A DNA stretch of 64,000 nucleotides, from assembly GCA_028283625.1 (NCBI GenBank), contig JAPWKG010000027.1, positions 124,001-188,000 on the forward strand, written 5' to 3'. Shown here one piece after another: positions 44,379 to 51,819 of this stretch. The position numbers and the translations under genes were made by a program. This DNA comes from Acidobacteriaceae bacterium (GTDB taxonomy: Bacteria; Acidobacteriota; Terriglobia; Terriglobales; Acidobacteriaceae). Numbering within the stretch: position 1 is the stretch's first letter; every line of letters begins with the position of its first letter. Below the pieces are notes generated by a model. That model was given only the letters and a program-made list of their open reading frames with translations, was not told where the DNA came from and ran no database searches.

Positions 44379-44957
44379 TTAGCGCGTGCCGGTGAGCTCG
44401 TGGGCGACGGCGTTGATCTGCACCAGCTCCGGCCGCTGGATGGTGCGAGGGCCGAGGACGGAGATGTTGGGCAGGGGGCCGCGGACCATGGCGACTTCAT
44501 CGCAGGCATAGAGGCGCGGGCAGGTCTGGCAGTCTTTGTAAATTTTGTCGGGCATGGCGTCGCGGTCAGCGACGCGGAAGCCGAGATGTGCGAAGTACTC
44601 GGGGATGCGGGTGAAGAGGCAGACGCTGGTGACGGTATGCTCTTCGGCTTCCTGCATGAGCGCTTCGAGCAGCTCATCGCCGGCGCCAAGGCCGCGATAC
44701 TCGGGCTTGACGACGATGGAGCGGATCTCCGCGAGGTGCGGGCCGTAGAGGTGAAGGGCCCCGCAGCCAAGGAAGGTGACCTCACCGTCAGGCGTGGCGC
44801 GTTGCACGACGGTGAAGTCCCGGATGTTCTCGCAGATCTCGGCGTAGGAGCGGCGCAGGAGCGTGCCGTCTCCGGAGAGCGAGTTGACGAGGTTGAAGAT
44901 GTCCTGCGCGTCCTGCAGGCGGGCCTTGTGGGCGCGGATATTGGGATCGCTAGCCAA
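44379..44957 (-). CDS. argA: GNAT N-acetyltransferase, probable N-acetylglutamate synthase (short ArgA type)
   Basis: 192 residues. The start is a TTG with AGGAGG 5 bases upstream that overlaps the argH stop by 8 bases (TTGGCTAG). GNAT motifs: EIRSIVVKPEYRGLGAGDELLEAL (acetyl-CoA loop R-G-L-G-A-G) and FTRIPEYFAHLGFRVADRD. Short, amino-acid-kinase-free NAGS proteins of this type supply the first step of arginine synthesis in several phyla, and its place as last gene of the arg operon supports that role. A C-terminal C-Q-T-C-P-R-L-Y-A-C cluster may bind metal. The symbol is by context. Confidence 0.8.
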   Translation of the reverse strand: MASDPNIRAHKARLQDAQDIFNLVNSLSGDGTLLRRSYAEICENIRDFTVVQRATPDGEVTFLGCGALHLYGPHLAEIRSIVVKPEYRGLGAGDELLEALMQEAEEHTVTSVCLFTRIPEYFAHLGFRVADRDAMPDKIYKDCQTCPRLYACDEVAMVRGPLPNISVLGPRTIQRPELVQINAVAHELTGTR

Positions 44958-46446
44958 GAGCTCCTCCTTTTGCGGCAAGCAGGGCGATGCGGGCCTCTGC
45001 GGCACGGAGTGCGATGTGGACCTGTGAGACGGCGGTGCCGCCGGGGTTGTCGTGGCAGTCGAGTGTGGCGCGAATGTCGACGGCATCGAAGAAGTCCTCG
45101 GTGAACTCGGGCGAGAGCGTCTGGAGATCGGCGAGGGGAAGGTTGTTGAGCTCCAGGCCGCGGTCGAGCCCCAGACGTACGGCGTTGCCGACGATCTCAT
45201 GGGCCTTACGGAAGGGCACGCCCTTGTTGGAGAGATACGTTGCCGCGGCCATGGCGTTGAGGTAGCCGGTCTCAGCTGCGTGGGCCATGGCGCACTGGCG
45301 GAAACGCAGCGCGCGGGTGAAGTTGGGCAGTACCGAGAGAAGGCCGGCGAGCGTGTCGGCGATATCGAAGATCTGCTCCTGGCCTTCCTGGAGGTCCTTG
45401 TTGTAGGCGAGCGGAAGACCTTTGACGATGGTGGCGAGCGCGGTGGCGGCACCCAGCAGACGGCCGCTCTTGCCGCGAGCCAGCTCGGTGAGGTCAGGGT
45501 TCTTCTTCTGCGGCATCGCGGAGGAGCCGGTGGAGAAGGCCTCAGGCAGATCGACGAAGCCGAACTCCGCGGTCGCGTAGAGGGTGAGCTCTTCGGCGAA
45601 GCGCGAGATGTGCAGACCGAGCGTGGAGGCTGCCTGGGCGAAGTCGAGCATGAAGTCGCGGTCGGAGGTGGCGTCCATGGAGTTGGGCGTGGGCGCGGTG
45701 AAGTCGAGCTCACGCGCTGCGATGGAGCGATCGAGTTTCAGCGTGGCCCCTGCGATGGCGCCGCTACCGAGCGGGCAGAAGTTCATGCGGGCGCGTGCGT
45801 CGGCAAAGCGCGAAAGGTCGCGCTCGAGCATGGAGACGTAGGCCAGCAGCCAGTGTGCGATGAGCACGGGCTCAGCGCGCTGCAGGTGCGTGTAGCCGGG
45901 CATGACGTCATCGCCGCAGCGTTCGGCGAGCGAGAGCAGGGCGGAGCTCCAGTGGATGAGGCCTGCGGTGGTGACGTCGATGGACTCACGCACGAAGAGG
46001 CGCATGTCGGTGGCGATCTGCTCATTGCGCGAGCGGCCGGTGTGGAGCTTGAGGGCAAGCGCGCCGACTTCCTTGGTCAGCTCCAGCTCGACGTAGTGGT
46101 GGATGTCTTCGGCCTGGGGCGCGGAGGCGACGACGGCTGCGCCTACCTGAGCGTTGGAGGTCTCGTAGTCCATCTGTCCGCTGGTGGCGGAGATACGGTG
46201 TGCCCAGTTGATGGCGCGTTCGCCGACACGTTCAAGACCGGCGAGCATGGTTTCCAGCTCCTCCGGGGTAAGAACACCAGCAGCGGCGATGGCTTGCGCG
46301 TGGGCCTTGGATGCGGCGACCTCCTGCGGGAGCAGGCGCCAGTCAAAGGGGAAGCTGCGCTGCCATTGCTCGAAGGTGCGGTCGAGCGGCTCGCGGAAGC
46401 GGCCGGACCACATTTTGAGGGCGGGTTGTTCGGTGGTGGTAGACAT
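44950..46446 (-). CDS. argH: Argininosuccinate lyase
   Basis: About 498 residues, a little longer than usual. The fumarase/aspartase signature GSSAMPQKKNPD carries the catalytic serine loop, and K-L-H-T-G-R-S-R-N-E-Q and MPGYTHLQRAEPV are the other conserved regions. It cleaves argininosuccinate to arginine and fumarate. The ATG at 46446 has a GAGAGAG purine stretch upstream; the longer frame is rejected because it adds an unconserved Arg/Ser-rich stretch and runs towards argF. Its stop overlaps the GNAT gene start. Confidence 0.94.
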   Translation of the reverse strand: MSTTTEQPALKMWSGRFREPLDRTFEQWQRSFPFDWRLLPQEVAASKAHAQAIAAAGVLTPEELETMLAGLERVGERAINWAHRISATSGQMDYETSNAQVGAAVVASAPQAEDIHHYVELELTKEVGALALKLHTGRSRNEQIATDMRLFVRESIDVTTAGLIHWSSALLSLAERCGDDVMPGYTHLQRAEPVLIAHWLLAYVSMLERDLSRFADARARMNFCPLGSGAIAGATLKLDRSIAARELDFTAPTPNSMDATSDRDFMLDFAQAASTLGLHISRFAEELTLYATAEFGFVDLPEAFSTGSSAMPQKKNPDLTELARGKSGRLLGAATALATIVKGLPLAYNKDLQEGQEQIFDIADTLAGLLSVLPNFTRALRFRQCAMAHAAETGYLNAMAAATYLSNKGVPFRKAHEIVGNAVRLGLDRGLELNNLPLADLQTLSPEFTEDFFDAVDIRATLDCHDNPGGTAVSQVHIALRAAEARIALLAAKGGALG

Positions 46447-46541
46447 CTTGCTCTCTCTCGTGTTCGCGCTGAGGGTTCTAGCGTTCGGTGTGCTTTTCCG
46501 CGGGTTTGAGCAGCAGCGCAGAAGCCTGCTGCTCAAACCCT

Positions 46542-47588
46542 TTAGCGGCGGACCTTGTTCTTGGGCAGGCGCTTGGCGCCGCCGAGAAGCATGAGGGCGA
46601 TCGCCTTCTGGGCGTGCATGCGGTTTTCCGCCTGGTCGAAGACGACCGACTGGTTGCTGTCGAGCACCGCGTCGGTGACCTCCTGGCCGCGGTGGGCGGG
46701 CAGGCAGTGCATGAAGACAGCCGACTCGCGCGCGTTGGACATGAGGGACTCATTGACCTGGAAGGGAGCGAAGATGGGGGTGCGCTTGGTGGCTTCGTGC
46801 TCCTGTCCCATGGAGGTGCAGACGTCGGTGTAGATGGCGTCGGCGTCGGTTGCGGCTTTGACGGGGTCGTGGGTGAGGGTGATGGTTCCACCGGTCTGCT
46901 CCGCGAGCTCGATAGCCTTATGGATGACGTCGAGGTTCGGCTCGAATCCCTTGGGGGTGGCGACGGTCATGTGCACGCCGAGGAGCGCGGCGGCGAGCAT
47001 GAGCGAGTGGCAGACGTTGTTGCCGTCGCCGACGTAGGTGAACTTGAGGCCGGCGAGGGCGCCGAAGCGCTCTTCGAGGGTCATGAAATCGGCGATGGCC
47101 TGGCAGGGGTGCTCGAGGTCAGAGAGCGCGTTGATGACGGGCACGCTGGAGTTGGCTGCCATCTCGGTGACGGTCTCGTGTGCGAAGGTGCGGAGGACGA
47201 TGATGTTCATCCAGCGCTCGAGGTTGCGGGCGACGTCGGGGATGGACTCACGCTCGCCGAGCGGCTGCTTGGTTTGGTCGACGAAGATGGCGTTGCCGCC
47301 GACGGTGTTCATGGCCGCTTCAAAGGTGAGGCGGGTGCGGAGGGAAGCCTTCTCGAAGAACATGACCATCTGCTTGGCATCGAGGGCGTGGCGAAAGTCT
47401 TCGGGCTGCTCCTTGACCGCGTGCGCGAGTTCGAGGATGGCGGCGAGCTCCTCTGCCGAGAGGTCGGCGATGGAGCAGAGGTCACGGCCGATCAGGCCCT
47501 TGGCGATTTCTGTAAAGGCGGTGTCGGACTGAAGGGCGGCTGCTGCCTTGGAGGAGAAGCCGCGGGTCGGGATGATGATGGGATCCAT
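46542..47588 (-). CDS. argF: Ornithine carbamoyltransferase
   Basis: About 348 residues. Carbamoyl-phosphate loop EKASLRTRLTFE (usually S-T-R-T-R; here S-L-R-T-R), FAHETV, DLEHPCQAIADFMT, YVGDGNNVCHSLMLAA and the ornithine-site HCLPAHRGQEVTD. The HCLP motif favours ornithine over N-acetylornithine as substrate. The ATG at 47588 is chosen (CGGAG 10 bases upstream); an ATG eight codons earlier is possible. Confidence 0.92.
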   Translation of the reverse strand: MDPIIIPTRGFSSKAAAALQSDTAFTEIAKGLIGRDLCSIADLSAEELAAILELAHAVKEQPEDFRHALDAKQMVMFFEKASLRTRLTFEAAMNTVGGNAIFVDQTKQPLGERESIPDVARNLERWMNIIVLRTFAHETVTEMAANSSVPVINALSDLEHPCQAIADFMTLEERFGALAGLKFTYVGDGNNVCHSLMLAAALLGVHMTVATPKGFEPNLDVIHKAIELAEQTGGTITLTHDPVKAATDADAIYTDVCTSMGQEHEATKRTPIFAPFQVNESLMSNARESAVFMHCLPAHRGQEVTDAVLDSNQSVVFDQAENRMHAQKAIALMLLGGAKRLPKNKVRR

Positions 47589-47695
47589 GGGTGTCGTGCT
47601 CCGGTGATGCAAGAGATTCAGGGATACGAAATCGTGGGTGGTGCGTCGATCTCGGCGATGCTGTTTTGTCCCGCGGATTAGGCGGAATCAGGAAC

Positions 47696-48937
47696 TCAGG
47701 AGGCAGCCGCTACGGAATTGGCCTTTTCTGCGGCCGCGGTGAAGAGCGTGTCGAGCGCCTTCAGGGTGTGGTCGACGTCGGACTTCGTGATGAGATACGG
47801 CGGCAGGAAACGCAGGACCGTTTCGTGCGTGCGGTTGAGCAGGATGTGCTTGTCGAACATCATGGCTTCGAGGATGCTCTTGGCGAGGTCAGCGTTTTCA
47901 ATCTCTGCGCCGAGCATGAAGCCGGTGCCGCGGACTTCCTTAATCGCGGGGTGCTTGCCTGAGAGCGCGATGAGCTGCTGCTTGAAGTACTCGCCGACTT
48001 CTGCGACGTGGGCCAGCAGGCCTTCGTTTTTGATAGCGTCGATGACGGCGACGGCAACGGCGCAGGCAAACGGATTGCCGCCGAAGGTGGTGCCGTGCAT
48101 GCCGGGGGTGAAGGCGCGTGCCGCCTCTTCTGTGGCAACCATGGCTCCCATGGGGATACCGCCGGCGAGCGGCTTGGCCAGCGTGGTGACGTCGGGCTGG
48201 ATGCCGTAGTGCTGGTAGGCGGTCCACTTGCCGGTGCGGCCCATGCCGGACTGGATTTCATCGAGCAGCAGGAGCGCGCCGGAGGTGTCGCAGAGAGTGC
48301 GCGCGGTCTGGAGGAACTCCTGCGAGATGGGGTTGATGCCGCCTTCGCCCTGGAGGACTTCAAAGGCGATGGCGCAGAAGCTGGAGTCGAAGGTGGCTTT
48401 GAGAGCTTCGATGTCGTTGTGCGGGATGAAGACGACGTCTGGCATGAGCGGCGCGAAGGGCTCGCGGTAGGCTGCCTTGTGCGTGGTGGAGACGGCGCCG
48501 ATGGTGCGGCCGTGGAAGCTGTGCTCGAGCGCGAGGATCTTGGTGCCGATCTGCTTGCCTTCGCTGCGCAGTAGAAGCGCGTGGGCGCGCGCGAGCTTCA
48601 GCGCGGCCTCCCAGGCTTCGGCGCCGGAGTTGCAGAAGAAGGCGCGGTCGAGGCCGGTGATTTCGGTGAGGCGGAGCGCGAGGTCGCTGGTGACGGCGTT
48701 GTAGAAGAGGTTGCTGGTGTGGATGAGTGTGGAGGCCTGCTTCGTGATGGCCTCGGTGATGGCCGGGTGGCCGTAGCCGAGCGCGGAGACACCGATGCCG
48801 GAGAGCAGATCAAGGTAGGCGGTGCCGTTCTCGTCGTAGAGATGCACGCCTTCGCCACGGACCAGTTGCAGGGGATAGCGGGCGTAGGTGTTGAACAGAA
48901 GCTTGGATTCAGTGGCTTGGAGGTCGGCGAGGGACAT
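47696..48937 (-). CDS. argD: Acetylornithine aminotransferase
   Basis: 413-residue class III PLP aminotransferase. Conserved FFCNSGAEAWEAALKLAR, HSFHGRTIGAVS, ALLLLDEIQSGMGRTGKW and the lysine in TLAKPLAGG (PLP Schiff base). It transaminates N-acetylglutamate semialdehyde. AAGGAG 5 bases before the ATG fixes the start; an earlier in-frame start is rejected for that reason. Between argF and argB in the operon. Confidence 0.93.
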   Translation of the reverse strand: MSLADLQATESKLLFNTYARYPLQLVRGEGVHLYDENGTAYLDLLSGIGVSALGYGHPAITEAITKQASTLIHTSNLFYNAVTSDLALRLTEITGLDRAFFCNSGAEAWEAALKLARAHALLLRSEGKQIGTKILALEHSFHGRTIGAVSTTHKAAYREPFAPLMPDVVFIPHNDIEALKATFDSSFCAIAFEVLQGEGGINPISQEFLQTARTLCDTSGALLLLDEIQSGMGRTGKWTAYQHYGIQPDVTTLAKPLAGGIPMGAMVATEEAARAFTPGMHGTTFGGNPFACAVAVAVIDAIKNEGLLAHVAEVGEYFKQQLIALSGKHPAIKEVRGTGFMLGAEIENADLAKSILEAMMFDKHILLNRTHETVLRFLPPYLITKSDVDHTLKALDTLFTAAAEKANSVAAAS

Positions 48938-49056
48938 GGGGACTCCTTGTAACGTTGCCTGCGGCGCGAGCCGCTCTAAATTCGTTCGATCGTAGGACAC
49001 GGCGTGACGGCGTGCCCGGGTGGTGCTGGCCGGAGGGATGGAGAGCGGCCGGGAAG

Positions 49057-49839
49057 TTAAGCTGCGAGCACCTCGGTGCCGCGATCGATGCGTTCGGAGC
49101 TGAAGGCCGTCAGCAGATCGGCGGCTTCAGCCGGCAGGATGCGAACTCGCTTAACACCGCCGCCGAGTGCTTCCTTGCAGGCGTTGAGCTTGGGCAACAT
49201 GCCCCCCGAGACCACGGAGGACTTTTGCAGCGCAGGAACGTCTTTGAGCGAAAGCCAGCGCATGACTTCGCCGTCCGCACCCTTGACGCCGGGGACGTCG
49301 GTGAGGAAGACCAGAGCGTCGGCCTTAGTGGCGACGGCGCAGGCTGAGGCCATCTCATCGGCGTTGATGTTGTAGTACTCGCCGTCCATGCCGAGGGCGA
49401 TGGAGCTGATGACGGGAATGGCGCCCATGGCCCAGATGGCGTCGAGCCACTTGGGATCGGTCGCGGCGATTTCACCGACGAAGCCAAGGTCGTGCTCGGT
49501 GTGCTTCTTGCGGGCCTTGAAGACGTGGCCATCGCCACCGGTGAGCCCGACGGCAGAGGCTCCTACCTTGTTGAGCGCGGCGACGAGCGACTTGTTGACG
49601 CGGCCGCCGAGGACCATCAGCGCAGCATCACGGGTTTCCGCGTCGGTGATGCGGAGGCCGGCGACGAACTCGCTCTTCTTGCCGATCTGGGCAAGGAGCT
49701 TGGTGAGCTGGCTGCCGCCGCCGTGGACGACAGCGACCTTGTGGCCGTCCTGCACGAGGGCGGCGATGGACTTGGCTGCGAGGGTGAGGGTGGCGGGGTT
49801 CTCAAGACCAGCGCCGCCGAGTTTGACAACGAATTTCAT
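49057..49839 (-). CDS. argB: Acetylglutamate kinase
   Basis: 260 residues. It has the amino-acid-kinase start KFVVKLGGAGLEN, HGGGSQLT, GLTGGDGHVFKARK, a NINADEMASACA segment and FLTDVPGVKG. It phosphorylates N-acetylglutamate. The SGGMLPKLNACKEAL segment marks the ATP-binding end. It lacks the N-terminal helix seen in arginine-inhibited hexameric NAGKs, which suggests a dimeric, less feedback-sensitive form. Confidence 0.93.
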   Translation of the reverse strand: MKFVVKLGGAGLENPATLTLAAKSIAALVQDGHKVAVVHGGGSQLTKLLAQIGKKSEFVAGLRITDAETRDAALMVLGGRVNKSLVAALNKVGASAVGLTGGDGHVFKARKKHTEHDLGFVGEIAATDPKWLDAIWAMGAIPVISSIALGMDGEYYNINADEMASACAVATKADALVFLTDVPGVKGADGEVMRWLSLKDVPALQKSSVVSGGMLPKLNACKEALGGGVKRVRILPAEAADLLTAFSSERIDRGTEVLAA

Positions 49840-49965
49840 GGGTTGCTCCGATGGGCACGATGCGAAGTAGTAGAAATACGAAAACTGAAAAGGGGACGAA
49901 GGGCGCGGCCTAGCGTAAAAGGCGCGATCGTCGTAGATTCCGGAGGGTCTGGATCGGGTGGGCCA

Positions 49966-51036
49966 TTAGCGCAGGCCCTCGGCCTGGTCCCAGCCTGCCA
50001 TCAGGTTCATGTTTTCGACGGCCTGCGAGGCGGCGCCTTTAAGCAGGTTGTCGAGGCAGGAGATGAGGACGAGGCGTTTGCCGTCAGGAGATAGCTGGAA
50101 GCCGATGTCGCAGAACGCGGTCCGGACGACGTGCTGGATCTGCGGCGTCATGGGCGAGCGGCGGACGCGCACCAGAGGCGCGTGGGCGTAGAACTCGTCG
50201 TAGAGGTTCTGGATGGCGGCCTGGGTGGTGGGCTCAGTCAGGCGCACGTACATGGTGGAGAGGATGCCGCGCGGAATGGGGAGCAGATGCGGCGTGAACT
50301 GGATCTGCTCGGGCTGCAGCTGCAGCTGCTCATAAAGCTCGCCGGTGTGGCGGTGACCGAAGATGGCGTAGGCCGAGAGATTGTCTGCGGCGTACATGAA
50401 GTGGGTGTTGGGCGTGGGAGCCTTGCCTGCGCCCGAAACGCCGGATTTACAGTCGGCGATGATGCCGGCGGAGAGATCGGCAAGGTTGGCACGCACGAGG
50501 GGCGAGAGCCCGAGGATGACGCTGGTGGCGTAACAGCCCGGGTTCGCGACGAGCCGCGCCTCTCTGATAGCGGCGGCGTGCAGTTCCGGGGAGCCGTAGA
50601 CGGCCTCCCGCTGGAGTGCGTCGGTCGCGGGGGTGTCCTCAAGCTTATAGATGGCGCGGTAGGCCGGAGTGTCCAGACGCCAGGCGGCGGAGAGATCGAT
50701 GACGCGGATGTTGTGGGCCAGCGCCTGCTGCGACCATTCGCGGGATTGCTCGTGCGGGGTGGCGAGGAAGATCAGCTCGACGCCCTCACGCTGCAACTGA
50801 TTCCAGTCAAAGGGGAGAACCTGTGCCTCGTCCGCGTGGGGCAGGCCGGAGAGCTGGGGGTGGAGCGAGGTGAGCGCGATGGCGGCACCGCCTTCAGACT
50901 CAGGCCGGCCGAGGAAGAGCGGTGCTGTGGTGCGGAAGCGCGGGTGGTCGAGCAGAAGGCGTGCGAGCTCAGCGCCGGCATAGCCGGTGACTCCGGCGAC
51001 GGCAACACGGAGCGAATTGGGGACAGCGTTAGGCAA
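49966..51036 (-). CDS. argC: N-acetyl-gamma-glutamyl-phosphate reductase
   Basis: About 356 residues. The NADP loop is LRVAVAGVTGYAGAEL; the catalytic cysteine lies in VANPGCYATSVILGL, with HRHTGEL following. No ATG or GTG lies suitably; a TTG at 51036 overlaps the argR stop by 8 bases and begins P-N-A-V-P-N-S-L-R just before the NADP motif, so it is the likely start, although no strong ribosome binding site precedes it. The longer open frame upstream is the shadow of argR. Confidence 0.9.
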   Translation of the reverse strand: MPNAVPNSLRVAVAGVTGYAGAELARLLLDHPRFRTTAPLFLGRPESEGGAAIALTSLHPQLSGLPHADEAQVLPFDWNQLQREGVELIFLATPHEQSREWSQQALAHNIRVIDLSAAWRLDTPAYRAIYKLEDTPATDALQREAVYGSPELHAAAIREARLVANPGCYATSVILGLSPLVRANLADLSAGIIADCKSGVSGAGKAPTPNTHFMYAADNLSAYAIFGHRHTGELYEQLQLQPEQIQFTPHLLPIPRGILSTMYVRLTEPTTQAAIQNLYDEFYAHAPLVRVRRSPMTPQIQHVVRTAFCDIGFQLSPDGKRLVLISCLDNLLKGAASQAVENMNLMAGWDQAEGLR

Positions 51037-51472
51037 GGTAGGCGTCCAGACGGGCTTTGAGGGCCGAAGCGTTCTTGTTGTCCAGGCAGACGATGAGGAC
51101 GGTGTTGTCTCCGGCGATGGTGCCGACAACCTCGGGCCACTCTTCGTAATCAATGTGAGCGGCGATGGGCTGCGCGCCGCCGGTGGTGGTGAGGAAGACA
51201 AGCAGGTTCTGCGCCTGCCGTACCTCAAGACCGAAGTTCTCGAGAACGTCGGTCAGCTCTGGCTCGTCGTCGTCTTCGGCATCGGCAAAGGCGGTGGGCA
51301 GGGCGTAGCCGCCGGGACCCTTGAGCAGGTTCAGCTCCTTAATGTCCCGTGAGAGCGTGGCCTGGGTGACGTGGATGCCACGCTGCGCAAGCTTGCGGCG
51401 AAGCTCGTCCTGATTGGCGACCGAGGTTTTGACGAGCAGGGCGCGGATGGCGCTGTGACGCTGAACTTTCAT
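51029..51472 (-). CDS. argR: Arginine repressor
   Basis: 147 residues. The N-terminal winged helix (about 1-60) has the DNA-recognition segment HVTQATLSRDIKELNLLK typical of ArgR/AhrC; the C-terminal domain (about 75-147) has the arginine-binding GTIAGDNTVLIVC strand with the conserved Gly-Asp pair. It is the first gene of the arginine operon and sits directly downstream of two ARG boxes, so it represses its own synthesis and the whole pathway when arginine is high. Confidence 0.93.
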   Translation of the reverse strand: MKVQRHSAIRALLVKTSVANQDELRRKLAQRGIHVTQATLSRDIKELNLLKGPGGYALPTAFADAEDDDEPELTDVLENFGLEVRQAQNLLVFLTTTGGAQPIAAHIDYEEWPEVVGTIAGDNTVLIVCLDNKNASALKARLDAYLA

Positions 51473-51819
51473 GCTGCCGACGGTCTCCTTTCAGCCTTTT
51501 CGGGGCAAACGTTGCGAGCAAAAGAAAAACGTGACGCTGTGGAAGCGCCACGATGAATAAAAATCCACAAGTTATGTATAAATATACATTGCCTGTTTTG
51601 TCAAGGGCTGAGCGGTTGTTTTCTGTGGGAATCGTCCGGTTGTTTTTCGTTCGGGCGGGGAAGGCGTAAAGCCGCATGGATGCTGGCGAGGAGCTCGATT
51701 GCCGGTGTGGGCAGGGCGAAAAGGTTGTTGGTTACGAATTGTTTCGAATTCTTTTGAAATTCGCCGGATTTCAATACATTCCTTCTTGGCCTGAACGGCT
51801 TTCAGACGTATAGTGTGGT
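51473..51819. other. 347-base divergent region between argR and gltB
   Basis: Besides the ARG boxes and arg promoter, the part nearer gltB is AT-rich and includes the imperfect palindrome CGAATTCTTTTGAAATTCG (about 51747-51765), a possible operator for gltB. I see no clear -35/-10 pair for gltB and no gene. Confidence 0.45.
51552..51590. promoter_or_regulatory. Two ARG boxes 3 bp apart (ArgR operator) over the arg promoter
   Basis: Box 1, 51552-51569, is GATGAATAAAAATCCACA; box 2, 51573-51590, is TATGTATAAATATACATT, nearly perfectly palindromic. Both fit the TNTGNATWWWWATNCANA consensus, and the 3-bp gap is the classical spacing for a hexameric ArgR. Reading minus, a TTGACA -35 element (51604-51599) is followed by a TATACA -10-like element inside box 2, so binding would block polymerase. 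Confidence 0.85.

Noticed and set aside
45052..46509. 485-codon plus-strand open frame
   Set aside because: It lies wholly antisense to argH, is Gly/Glu/Val-rich from complementary GC-rich codons and shows no domain; argH has complete motifs.
51037..51228. N-terminal extension of argC
   Set aside because: These codons are the shifted reading of the argR 3' half and lack conservation features; the NADP motif follows the TTG at 51036 closely.
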